DNA from: Novosphingobium kunmingense
Lineage (GTDB): Bacteria > Pseudomonadota > Alphaproteobacteria > Sphingomonadales > Sphingomonadaceae
Direction of reading: 5' to 3'
Length of the DNA: 64,000 bases
Assembly: GCF_002813245.1 (NCBI RefSeq)
Contig: NZ_PHUF01000003.1
Coordinates: 1-64,000, forward strand
Shown: positions 26,149 through 34,926 of the stretch, piece after piece
How the letters are laid out: each line of letters starts with the position of its first letter
Position numbering within the stretch: position 1 is the first letter of the stretch
Notes under the pieces: generated by a model
Databases searched by the model: none
The model's input: only the letters and a program-made list of their open reading frames with translations
Told to the model about the DNA's origin: nothing
Made by a program: the position numbers and the translations under genes

Positions 26149-28440
26149 ATGAAGTACTCGCACAAGCTTCTGGCGGCTGTCGCCACGATCGGAGTGTTGC
26201 CCGCGACCGCGATCGCGCAGGCGGCTCCGGATCAGACTGCCCAGGATACCATCGACGACAGCCAGTCGACCGACACCGAAATCGTCGTCACCGGCAAGTT
26301 CCTCGACCAGGGCTCGAAGAGCGCGATGAAGATGGACGTGGCGGTGCTCGACACCCCCTATTCGGTCTCGAGCTATTCCGAGGAGTTCGTCAAATCGCTC
26401 GAGACCACGAACATTTCGGACCTCTACAACTACATGACCGGGGTGAAGAAGTCGGGCGTGACCGCCTATGACATCACCTTGCGCGGCTTCAAGTCGAGCG
26501 GCGATGACCGCAACGCCCTGATGGTCGACGGGCTGCCCGGACTGACCGGCCGCTATGCCTCGCCGCCGACGATCGGCATCGAGCGGGTCGAACTGGTCAA
26601 GGGCCCGATGTCGGTGCTCTACGGCCAGATCCAGCCTGGCGGCTTCATCAACATGATCACCAAGAAGCCGGAATCCCGGGCCAAGACCACGATCGAGTTC
26701 CGCGGCAACACCTTTGCCAGCCCGTCGCGTGCGTTTGGCGATCACAACAGCATTTCAGGGGCCTTCGACAGCACTGGCGGTCTGATGGATGACGGCGCCC
26801 TAGCCTACCGCGTGGTCGGCCAGTTGACCCGCAACAAGGGTTTCCGCGTCGATGCCTATCACGACCAGGAATTCATCGCGCCGAGCCTGGCCTGGGAAGT
26901 CGGCCCTTCGACCAAGCTGACGATCCAGGGCGAATACCGCCGGACCAAGGAGCATTTCGACGTAGGCCTTGCCGCTCCGTTCGACGGCGCCACTTCGGCA
27001 ACCAGCACGATCTACGACATCAACGCGGTTGCACCGATCGAGACCGCCTACACCCAGCCCGACAACTACCGGGTCGAGAAAGGCACGACGATCAGCGCGT
27101 TCCTGAATCAGGAAATCGGCAATTCCTGGAAGATCAACGCGGGCTATCGCCATGTCCGCTACAACAGCGACCAGCAGGACATCAGCTCGACCGGGGTCAA
27201 CCGATACAACGGTGAACTGCGCGTCACCCGCCGCGCCCGCCAGCTGCAGACCCACCGCGAATACGATTACGGCGATCTCAACCTGACCGGTTCGTTCGAC
27301 ACCGGCAGCATCGAACACAAGCTGCTGATCGGCATCAACGCGGGGATCGACTTCGTTCGCGAAAATCGCCTCAAGTTCTTCAACGGCGGCAACCGCAACA
27401 CTACCACCGGTGTCTGCCCGGCAGGCCAGATCTGCCTCGACGTGGCGCTTTACAACCCCGACCTGACCGCTTTCCCGGCGTTCGACAGCATGCCCGCCGG
27501 CGCCGCCTCGGGCCTGACCGACCGCCAGATCACGTCGCGCAACTACGGCATCTACCTGTCCGACCTGGTCACCCTGACCGATTGGCTCAAGGTGAGCCTC
27601 GCCGCGCGCAAGTTCAGCGAAACGTCGAAGACCTACGCCGACCGGCGCAACGACCCGAACGGCCTCAAGATCAAGACGACCAAGAAGGACTTCCTGCCGA
27701 GCGCCGGCGTGATGATCCAGCCGAGCAACAATATCACGTTCTACGGCAGCTATGCCGAATCGTTCGTGCCCGTCGATCCGGGCCTGTTCGACGTCAACGG
27801 GCAGAACAACTTCACGCCCATCACCGGCAAGCAGATCGAGTTCGGCGTCAAGACCGAACGACTGCTCGATGGCAAGCTCAACTTCACCGCGGCGGTCTAC
27901 CAGATCGACAACACCGGCCAGACCACGCAGACCATCTGCCCTCTTGGCAGCTGCACCGTCCAGCTTGGCAAGTCGCGCGCCAAGGGCTTCGAATCCGAGG
28001 CGAACTTCAGCCCGCTCGACAACTGGCAGGTCATCCTGGGCTACACCTATATCGACGCGAAGGTCCTGACGACCGGTCCCGGCCTGGAATTCCAGGAAGG
28101 TCGCCGCCTGCCCAACGTCGCGCGTCACGCGGCCAACCTGTGGACCCGCTACGATTGGGAAAATGGCTTCGGCGTCGGTCTGGGGGTGACCTACACCGGC
28201 CAGCGCGAAGGTGTCCTGCCGACCCAGCTAAGCGATCTCAAGCGGCTGGACTTGCCCGCCTACACGGTAGTCGACATGGGCTTCTACTATTCGCGCGATC
28301 GCTATTCGATCAATCTCAAGGTCGGCAACGTCCTCAACAAGACCTACTTCCAGAATTCGGGTGGCGGTTCGCAGGGGCGCGTCCAGATCCAGCCGGGCGA
28401 TCCGCGCTATCTGACGCTCACGGCACGCTACAACTTCTGA
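26149..28440 (+). CDS. TonB-dependent outer-membrane receptor, siderophore-receptor type
   Basis: Predicted 763-aa receptor. The signal peptide ends near AIAQAAP. A TonB-box-like DTEIVVTG and the plug domain follow (ITLRGFKSSGDDRNALMVDG; VELVKGPMSVLYGQIQPGG; NMITKKP). A 22-strand barrel ends in the C-terminal aromatic LTARYNF. GQIQPGG and TKKP are typical of ferric-siderophore receptors. AAGGGGAAGGGAT precedes the ATG. It sits between CitMHS and ten PstS-like genes, the first of which starts 2 bases after its stop. A metal-organic-acid complex or phosphorylated ligand is therefore a plausible cargo (inference). Confidence 0.93.
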   Translation: MKYSHKLLAAVATIGVLPATAIAQAAPDQTAQDTIDDSQSTDTEIVVTGKFLDQGSKSAMKMDVAVLDTPYSVSSYSEEFVKSLETTNISDLYNYMTGVKKSGVTAYDITLRGFKSSGDDRNALMVDGLPGLTGRYASPPTIGIERVELVKGPMSVLYGQIQPGGFINMITKKPESRAKTTIEFRGNTFASPSRAFGDHNSISGAFDSTGGLMDDGALAYRVVGQLTRNKGFRVDAYHDQEFIAPSLAWEVGPSTKLTIQGEYRRTKEHFDVGLAAPFDGATSATSTIYDINAVAPIETAYTQPDNYRVEKGTTISAFLNQEIGNSWKINAGYRHVRYNSDQQDISSTGVNRYNGELRVTRRARQLQTHREYDYGDLNLTGSFDTGSIEHKLLIGINAGIDFVRENRLKFFNGGNRNTTTGVCPAGQICLDVALYNPDLTAFPAFDSMPAGAASGLTDRQITSRNYGIYLSDLVTLTDWLKVSLAARKFSETSKTYADRRNDPNGLKIKTTKKDFLPSAGVMIQPSNNITFYGSYAESFVPVDPGLFDVNGQNNFTPITGKQIEFGVKTERLLDGKLNFTAAVYQIDNTGQTTQTICPLGSCTVQLGKSRAKGFESEANFSPLDNWQVILGYTYIDAKVLTTGPGLEFQEGRRLPNVARHAANLWTRYDWENGFGVGLGVTYTGQREGVLPTQLSDLKRLDLPAYTVVDMGFYYSRDRYSINLKVGNVLNKTYFQNSGGGSQGRVQIQPGDPRYLTLTARYNF

Positions 28441-28442
28441 TC

Positions 28443-29549
28443 ATGACCAGAGCGTTCCCAATCATGTCCCGCAAGGGACCCGGTGCCGCTCTGGCGCGGC
28501 TCGCAGCCCTGTCGCTCCTCGCGACAGCGGCTACGGTCGAGGCGGAGCCGTACCAGCCCGGCGAGAAGGTCTCGGGCGTGATCCGCAGCTTCGGCTTCGG
28601 TCTTGGCGGCGTTTATCTCAAGTGGCAGGAGGCGTTCCGTCGGCACCAGCCGGACGTGACGTTCGAAAACAGCCTGCCGACCAGCGACGCCGCGTTTCCC
28701 GCCCTTGTCACCCGGGTGACCGACCTCGGCCCCAACGGTGGCGAACCGGCGATCGTGGAGGCCCTGAGCTTTTTCGAAACGCACGGGTATCACGCATCTT
28801 ACGTCACGGTCGCATCGGGTTCCTTCGACCAGGAAGGGCGCTCGAACGGGCCGGTCGTCTTCGTGCACAAGAGCAACCCGCTCAGGCAGTTGACGGTCGA
28901 TCAGCTCGACGGGATTTTCGGATCCGAACGGTCCGGCGGCCTGCGCGGTTTCGAATGGACCGAAAAGGGCGCTCGCGGACCGGAAAGGGACATCCGCACC
29001 TGGCGCCAGCTGGGCGTGACGACCGGGCCTTGCGCCGATCGTCCGATCAAGACCTATGGCCATGGACCGTCGGGAACCACCCGCTTCTTCCAGCTGAACG
29101 TGCTGGCAGGCAGCGACAAGTGGAACGCGAACTACCGGGGTTACGTCGAATCCGGCAGCAAGCAGCTTCCCCCCGACGAACGCCCGGCCGGTCGCCTTGG
29201 CGCTCGGCACATGCTCAGCCAGCAGATCGCCCGCGAGCCATGTTCGATCGGGTGGTCGATCATGTCGCAGGCCGCCGGGATCGAAGGGCTGAAGCCGCTT
29301 GCGATCGCCGCACGCGGCACGACCAACTTCGTCATGCCCAGCGAACAGAGCTTCCGCGATCGCACCTATCCGATGGTGCGCAACATCTACATCTACTTCG
29401 ACCGGAAACCAGGTGGCCCGCTCGAACCGAAGCTTCGGGAGTTCCTGCGGTTCGCGCTGAGCGACGAAGGGCAGAAGCTGCTGGCTGACGCCGGCTACCT
29501 GCCGCTGCCCGCCGCCATGCTAGCCAGTGAGCGCGCCAAACTGGACTGA
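28443..29549 (+). CDS. PstS-like binding protein, array gene 1
   Basis: Predicted 368-aa periplasmic protein, first of ten tandem PstS-like genes. The signal peptide runs to about residue 34. Core landmarks are VVFVHKSNPLRQLTVDQLDGIFG, RTWRQLGV, PSGTTRFF (S210-F216) and the C-terminal FLRFALSDEGQKLL. The SGTxxFF element matches the loop that helps bind phosphate in PstS. Only this gene and gene 10 keep it in the array. It starts 2 bases after the TonB receptor stop with no clear Shine-Dalgarno (ATG 28464 is an alternative), so reinitiation is likely. No transporter subunit is associated. Confidence 0.88.
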   Translation: MTRAFPIMSRKGPGAALARLAALSLLATAATVEAEPYQPGEKVSGVIRSFGFGLGGVYLKWQEAFRRHQPDVTFENSLPTSDAAFPALVTRVTDLGPNGGEPAIVEALSFFETHGYHASYVTVASGSFDQEGRSNGPVVFVHKSNPLRQLTVDQLDGIFGSERSGGLRGFEWTEKGARGPERDIRTWRQLGVTTGPCADRPIKTYGHGPSGTTRFFQLNVLAGSDKWNANYRGYVESGSKQLPPDERPAGRLGARHMLSQQIAREPCSIGWSIMSQAAGIEGLKPLAIAARGTTNFVMPSEQSFRDRTYPMVRNIYIYFDRKPGGPLEPKLREFLRFALSDEGQKLLADAGYLPLPAAMLASERAKLD

Positions 29550-29565
29550 GACGACAACAAACAAT

Positions 29566-29584
29566 CTCTGCCAGTCAGGCAGAG
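29566..29584 (+). other. RNA hairpin just upstream of array gene 2
   Basis: A perfect 7-bp stem CTCTGCC/GGCAGAG with the 5-base loop AGTCA lies in the 52-base gap between array genes 1 and 2, about 18 bases before the start codon at 29602. It has no U-tract. It may be an mRNA processing or stability element in a long polycistron. Confidence 0.5.
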
Positions 29585-29601
29585 GAAGAAGGAAAGCTAC
29601 C

Positions 29602-31341
29602 ATGCGACGCATCGTCATATTTCGATCCAAGCGGCTGACCGGCCTGCTTCTTGCGATGAGCACCCTGTTCGCGGGACCCGCCTTCGCCGACCCGGCACAC
29701 GTCCTTCTCCGTCTGCCGGCCGGAGCACGCACCCCGGAAGGTCTTGCCTCGACACTGTCGGCGTGGCGCCAGTCGGGCCAGGTTTCCGACGTCCTCTGGC
29801 TCGAATCCGACCAGGAAAAGGACTCCGGCTTTGCCGACTTCATCGCGCTCGAGTTTCCGAGCGAAGGGTCTTACGATGCCTGGACCCGCGAAGGCCAGCC
29901 CAAGCTGCCCACCGCGCTCGAGATCAAGCGGGTCGACGTGCTGACCCATGGTGAAAAGACCCCGCGCGATTCGAACAACTCGGTGTTCAAGGTCAATCTC
30001 TACGAACCGGCCGTTCCGGCGGCCAAGACCCGCGAGTTCGCCCATGGCTACATCAAGCCGCTGATGGATGGCCAGATCGCCGGCAAGCTGCTGATGCGCT
30101 ACACCATGTACCTGGAGCGCGGCGAAGGCGGGAAAAACTGGCTGCTGATGGAATACCGCGATCCCGTCGCCTTCGAGAAGTCGGAAGCGTTCAAGGGCGT
30201 GCTTCGTCCCAGGCTGCTGGCCGAAAACGCGACCTATGCGGCGTTCGACAAGGTCAAGGAAGGCCTGCGCAAGACCGGCCCGGAAACCATGGCGGAATAC
30301 AAGGAACTGCCCCCTCCGCAGCTTCCCGGGTTGCCGTCCTACAAGCCCGAATTCAAGGTCGTCGGCGGCTTTCGCATCGTCGGCAGCGAACTGAAGAACG
30401 CCGTCAACCAGCTGGCCGAAGGCTTTGCCCAGTTCCATCCCGAAGCCAAGGTTTCGACCAGCCACATCCCGTCGAGCGAAGGCGGCATCGCCGGGCTCTA
30501 CATGGGGGTCTCCGACGTCGCGCCGATGGGCGACGACGCCAAGATCACCGACATGATGCCGTTCTACAACACCTTCGGCTATATGCCGACCGAGATCTCG
30601 GTGGCGACCGGCGGCTACGAGAAGCGCGGTTCGCTGTTCGCCTGGGCGATTGCAGTCAACAAGGACAACCCGATCAACGAAATCTCGATAGATCAGCTCG
30701 ACCGCGTCTTCGGTTCGGAACGCAGCGGCGGCTGGGAACTGTACAACGGCGACTACAAGTTCACATCGAAGTTCGCCCGCGACCGTTCGACCAACATCCG
30801 CAACTGGGGCCAGCTCGGCGTGCGCGGCGCTCTCGCCAAGAAGGAGATCGAGACCTTCGGTTACGCCGCCCCGGGCTTCGCCATCGCGATCCAGCGCCAC
30901 CTGCTGCACTGGTCGTACAAGATGAACCCGAACTTCAAGGAGTACGTGGAGGCCAAGCAGACCGTCCCCGACACCCTTGGTGCCGCGGTTGCCAGCACCG
31001 TCGGCCTCGAGGAGCTGTCGAAGAACCCCAACGGGATGGGCATCGTCGCGCTGATGCACGCGAAGAACTATCCGAACGTCAAGATTCTCAACGTCATTCC
31101 GCGCAGCGGTGGCGCTGCCGTTCCCCTGACGCCGGATACCGTGGCCAACCGCACCTATCCGCTGATCCGAGACGCCTACTTCTATGTGAACCGGGCGCCT
31201 GGCCAGAAGCTTGATCCCAAGGTGCGCGAGTTCATGCGCTTCGTGCTGAGCCGCGAAGGGCAGGAAATCATTGCCCGGGTCGGCTACTATTACCCGTTGA
31301 CGGCGGAATACCTCGCCGAACAGCTCAAGAAGCTGGACTGA
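29602..31341 (+). CDS. PstS-like binding protein with extra N-terminal domain, array gene 2
   Basis: Predicted 579-aa exported protein. After the signal peptide (ending AFADPAH) comes an extra region at about residues 28-240. It contains two similar segments (HVLLRLPAG to KRVDVL; VFKVNLYEPA to MEYRDPVAFEKSEAF) that look like tandem ferredoxin-like/dimeric alpha-beta barrel repeats. The PstS-like core occupies about 255-579: FRIVGSELKN, AVNKDNPINEISIDQLDRVFG, RNWGQLGV and FMRFVLSREGQEII. The SGTxxFF loop is absent. GGAAG precedes ATG 29602; the frame is open to 29527 without a better start. Confidence 0.87.
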   Translation: MRRIVIFRSKRLTGLLLAMSTLFAGPAFADPAHVLLRLPAGARTPEGLASTLSAWRQSGQVSDVLWLESDQEKDSGFADFIALEFPSEGSYDAWTREGQPKLPTALEIKRVDVLTHGEKTPRDSNNSVFKVNLYEPAVPAAKTREFAHGYIKPLMDGQIAGKLLMRYTMYLERGEGGKNWLLMEYRDPVAFEKSEAFKGVLRPRLLAENATYAAFDKVKEGLRKTGPETMAEYKELPPPQLPGLPSYKPEFKVVGGFRIVGSELKNAVNQLAEGFAQFHPEAKVSTSHIPSSEGGIAGLYMGVSDVAPMGDDAKITDMMPFYNTFGYMPTEISVATGGYEKRGSLFAWAIAVNKDNPINEISIDQLDRVFGSERSGGWELYNGDYKFTSKFARDRSTNIRNWGQLGVRGALAKKEIETFGYAAPGFAIAIQRHLLHWSYKMNPNFKEYVEAKQTVPDTLGAAVASTVGLEELSKNPNGMGIVALMHAKNYPNVKILNVIPRSGGAAVPLTPDTVANRTYPLIRDAYFYVNRAPGQKLDPKVREFMRFVLSREGQEIIARVGYYYPLTAEYLAEQLKKLD

Positions 31342-31351
31342 CGGCCAGGCA

Positions 31352-33703
31352 ATGCGATTGAAGTCAGCCTTCGCAGTCCTGTCGGTCGCGGCGCTTGTCG
31401 CCGCGACCGGGACCGCAGCCCAGGAGGACAAGCGTCCGACGGGCGAAACCTATGAGCAGATTCTCGCGCGCCTGGGTGACGGGATGCGCGAGAACCTGAT
31501 CATCCGAGGCGAACACGATTCGCGCACCGAGGCGCGCAAGCACAAACGGTTCTATACCGACTTGCAGCCGCTCGCGGATCTCCCGCCCTACCGGCCCGCA
31601 AAGCAGCTCGAGGGCCGGATCCGCGTGTCCGGACTGTACCTGCACGACGGGCTGATCAAGGACCAGTGGATCGAAGCCTTCCAGCGCTTTCACCCGCAGG
31701 TGAAGGTCGAAATCGTGCCCAAGGGCACGATCGCTTCGGGCGCGGTCGACATAGAGACCGGACCGCGCATCTCCGACCGCCTGCGCGCCGCATCGCAGTA
31801 CGAACTTGCTACCGGCGAGCGCCTGTTCGAGATCGACTGGGCAACCGGCAGCTACAACGTTCCGGGCTGGAGTCCGGGCTTTGTCATCTTCGTGCACGAA
31901 GACAATCCGATCGCCCACCTCTCGCTGGACCAGCTCGACGGAATCTTCGGCGGGTCGCGGACCGGCGGCTGGAAGGGGACGACCTGGGACCCCGGCGTGG
32001 CACGTGGTTCCGACAGGAACATCCGCACCTGGGGCCAGCTCGGCCTCAAGGGGGAATGGGCCGACAAGCCGATCGCGATCTACGGCCGGCCGCTCAAGTA
32101 CAACATCCAGCTCGGCTTCGAACGCAAGGTCTTCAAGGGCGGAGACGTGTGGAGCGAGACCACCCGCGAATACAGCCACGAAGCGAACGCCGACGGATCG
32201 CGCTATTCCTCGTCGGTCGAGATGGTTCGCGACCTCTCTGGCGACCGCTACGGCATCTCGTTCTCGGACATGGGCTCCAACCGCCCGGGTGTCCGCGCCG
32301 TTCCGATCGGCTGGACCGCGAAGGGGCCGTTCGTGCCCATTTCGATGCAGAGCCTGCGTGATCGGTCCTATCCGCTGTTCATCGAGCAATGGGCCCAAGT
32401 CAGGCTTGCGCCGGGCAAGACGCTCGACCCGCTGGTGAAGGAATTCCTCACCTTCATGCTCAGCCGCGACGGGCAGGACGCGGTGCAGCGCGACGGCAAG
32501 TGGATCACGCTACCGGCCCGGCGCGCCGCCGAGATGCGGACCAAGCTCGAGGCCGCCGGAGAGCGGGTCGATCCGCACGCCCTCGGGCTTCACCTCAAGC
32601 AGATCGCTCCCGCCAAGTGGGACGGCGAGAGCCCGGACGAAGCGAAGCGGACCGATCCGGCAAAGGCCTATTACCGCAGCCAGTTCGACCTTTCCGGCCT
32701 GCCCGCCTATCAGCCGGGGCAGGCCTTCGCGGGCACTATCCGCATGCCCGCGAGCGGCCAGTTGATGGAAGGAACGGCCGGACAGGCTCTGATGGCGGCG
32801 TTCCGCCGCATTCATCCCGCGGCACGGTTCGAGCTCAAGGACGGCGACCTCATCAATCACAAGGTGGACCTGTCGATCGGCCGCAAGTGGAGCACCTATT
32901 TCGCGGGTGAATTCTACGATTTCCAGCTCAAGCACGATCGTTCGCCGCGCGAGTTCCAGGTGGCCACGGGGTCGTTGGACGTCACCGGGTGGAGTCCGGC
33001 GCTGGCGGTCTACGTCGGGTCGAACAATCCGCTCAAGGGTCTTACCATCCGCCAGCTCGACGGCATTTTCGGCGGGCCGCGACGCGGCGGCTGGGTGTCG
33101 ACCACCTGGCGACGCCAGGCCGGGCGGACGGCTGCGGAGAACATCCGCTTCTGGCGCGAACTGGGCGTGAAGGGTTCCTGCGCCAACCAGCCGATCTCGG
33201 TGATCGTGCCGCCGCTCAAGTACCACATCATGTCGGTGTTCGAACGCAAGGCGCTGGTCGGCGGCAACATCTGGAACGACAGCGCGCACGAAATGCCGCT
33301 GGTCCTCAACCGCGACGGCAGCCGCCGCAGCCCCGAATCGGACCGCGTGTCCGCGGTGGCGCGGCGGCGCTGCGCGATAACCTTCGCCGATAGCGGCGTG
33401 GCGGTCCCCGGCACCCGGATGGTGCCGATCGCACGGGACGGGACAGGTCCCTTCGTCCTGCCGACCCTGACCAGCGTCCAGGACCGGACCTACCCGCTGC
33501 ACCTCGAAGCCTATGCCTATGCCGATGCCGAGCCGGGTCGGCAGATCGAACCGGGTGTGCGCGAGTTCCTGCGCTTTGTGCTGAGCCGCGAGGGCCAGGC
33601 GATCATCGCCGGCGACGGCAAGTGGCTGCCGCTGACCGCTGCCGTGGCCACGGCCGAACGTGCCAAGCTGGATATCGTCGTCCCGCAGGTTACCGCGAAA
33701 TGA
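31352..33703 (+). CDS. Tandem double PstS-like binding protein, array gene 3
   Basis: Predicted 783-aa exported protein containing two complete PstS-like domains. The first spans about residues 75-395 (IRVSGLYLHDGL; FVHEDNPIAHLSLDQLDGIFGG; RTWGQLGLKGEWADKPI; FLTFMLSRDGQ). The second spans about 435-775 (FDLSGLPAYQPGQ; NPLKGLTIRQLDGIFGG; RFWRELGVKG; FLRFVLSREGQAII). Both replace SGTxxFF with PLKYxI followed by FERK. This is an in-frame fusion of two copies rather than a frameshift. It starts 10 bases after gene 2; the mature protein should be a two-site binding protein in the periplasm. Confidence 0.88.
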   Translation: MRLKSAFAVLSVAALVAATGTAAQEDKRPTGETYEQILARLGDGMRENLIIRGEHDSRTEARKHKRFYTDLQPLADLPPYRPAKQLEGRIRVSGLYLHDGLIKDQWIEAFQRFHPQVKVEIVPKGTIASGAVDIETGPRISDRLRAASQYELATGERLFEIDWATGSYNVPGWSPGFVIFVHEDNPIAHLSLDQLDGIFGGSRTGGWKGTTWDPGVARGSDRNIRTWGQLGLKGEWADKPIAIYGRPLKYNIQLGFERKVFKGGDVWSETTREYSHEANADGSRYSSSVEMVRDLSGDRYGISFSDMGSNRPGVRAVPIGWTAKGPFVPISMQSLRDRSYPLFIEQWAQVRLAPGKTLDPLVKEFLTFMLSRDGQDAVQRDGKWITLPARRAAEMRTKLEAAGERVDPHALGLHLKQIAPAKWDGESPDEAKRTDPAKAYYRSQFDLSGLPAYQPGQAFAGTIRMPASGQLMEGTAGQALMAAFRRIHPAARFELKDGDLINHKVDLSIGRKWSTYFAGEFYDFQLKHDRSPREFQVATGSLDVTGWSPALAVYVGSNNPLKGLTIRQLDGIFGGPRRGGWVSTTWRRQAGRTAAENIRFWRELGVKGSCANQPISVIVPPLKYHIMSVFERKALVGGNIWNDSAHEMPLVLNRDGSRRSPESDRVSAVARRRCAITFADSGVAVPGTRMVPIARDGTGPFVLPTLTSVQDRTYPLHLEAYAYADAEPGRQIEPGVREFLRFVLSREGQAIIAGDGKWLPLTAAVATAERAKLDIVVPQVTAK

Positions 33704-33714
33704 GGAGAGATCGC

Positions 33715-34926
33715 GTGAAGAGCCTTGTCACCCTGGCTGCCCTTGCCATCGCCATGCCCGTGCTGGCGCAAACGGCTGCGCCCAAGCCACCGGCCGCCGC
33801 CGAAAAGGGTGATGGCTCGACCAACGCCAACCGCAGCATCTGGACGCTCGACGTCACCGGCTTTCGCAAGCAGAAGGCCACGCTCGGCGGCTACACCAAG
33901 AAGTGGGACCTGTCGGATCTGCCGTCCTACCAGCCCAAACGGAAAGTGTCCGGAACGCTCAGGATCTGGGGCAGCAACTATCTGAAGGACGGCCCGCTGG
34001 GCGAATACTGGGCAAGCGAGTTCCGCAAGTTCCACCCGGACATCACCATCGAATACAACCTGCCGACAGCGGGCATCGCGGTTCCGGGCGTCGCTGGCAA
34101 GGTCGCCGATCTCGGCGTCGGCCGGCCCGCAACGCTGATGGACCACCTGACCTTCGAACAGGTCTACAAGTACCCGATCACCGAAATCACGGCGGCGACG
34201 GGGTCCTACGACGTCTACGGCTGGTCGCCGGGCTTCGTGATCCTGGTCCACAAGGACAACCCCATCACCCGGATCAGCATGAAGCAGCTCGACGGCGTCT
34301 TCGGCACGGCGCGCAACGGCGGCTATGACGGCAGCACCTATCGCAACGACTATCCCTACAGGCGCGGCGCGGACGAGAATATCCGCACCTGGGGGCAGCT
34401 CGGCCTGACCGGCGAATGGGCCAACAGGCCGATCCACCCCTGCGGCCAGAGCCCGCGCGCGAACATCCAGGTTGTGTTCCAGAATCTGGTGCTGCGCGGC
34501 AGCGACCAGTGGGTCGAAGGTTATCAGGCCTTCGCCAACTACGCGACGCCGCAAGGAACGATCGCGTCGTGGAGCGGGCAAGTGAAGGAGTTCGCCGAGA
34601 ACGATCCGCTGGCGATCTGCATCGCCTCGCCGCTGTCGCTTGGCGACAAGCTCAAGGAGCTACCAGTGCAGGGCTTCAACGGCGGGCCCTTCGTCGCCCG
34701 GACGCTCGAGTCGGTTCGTGACCGCAGCTATCCGCTGATCAACGAAATATTCTTCTACGCCAACAAGGCCCCGGGCCAGGCGATGGAGCCCAAGGTCGAG
34801 GAGTTCCTGCGCTTCGTCCTCAGCCGGCAGGGCCAGGACCAGGTCCAGCGCGAAGGGCGTTACACCCCGCTGACGGCCCAGGTCGTGCGCGACCAGCTTG
34901 CCAAGCTGGAACCGGACGCGAAATGA
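33715..34926 (+). CDS. PstS-like binding protein, array gene 4
   Basis: Predicted 403-aa exported protein. GTG 33715 is preferred: AGGAGAG lies 6 bases upstream and the signal peptide VKSLVTLAALAIAMPVLAQ begins there. An ATG overlapping the previous stop at 33700 is the alternative. The core shows WDLSDLPSYQP, LRIWGSNYLKDG, GWSPGFVILVHKDNPI, QLDGVFG, RTWGQLGLTGEWAN and FLRFVLSRQGQ. The PstS phosphate loop is replaced by SPRANIQVVFQ. It overlaps gene 5 by 4 bases. Confidence 0.88.
   Translation: MKSLVTLAALAIAMPVLAQTAAPKPPAAAEKGDGSTNANRSIWTLDVTGFRKQKATLGGYTKKWDLSDLPSYQPKRKVSGTLRIWGSNYLKDGPLGEYWASEFRKFHPDITIEYNLPTAGIAVPGVAGKVADLGVGRPATLMDHLTFEQVYKYPITEITAATGSYDVYGWSPGFVILVHKDNPITRISMKQLDGVFGTARNGGYDGSTYRNDYPYRRGADENIRTWGQLGLTGEWANRPIHPCGQSPRANIQVVFQNLVLRGSDQWVEGYQAFANYATPQGTIASWSGQVKEFAENDPLAICIASPLSLGDKLKELPVQGFNGGPFVARTLESVRDRSYPLINEIFFYANKAPGQAMEPKVEEFLRFVLSRQGQDQVQREGRYTPLTAQVVRDQLAKLEPDAK

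Noticed and set aside
29575..34581. Several antisense open frames of 300-600 codons across the PstS array and TonB gene
   Set aside because: They mirror genes with signal peptides and conserved motifs on the plus strand; third-position GC explains them.
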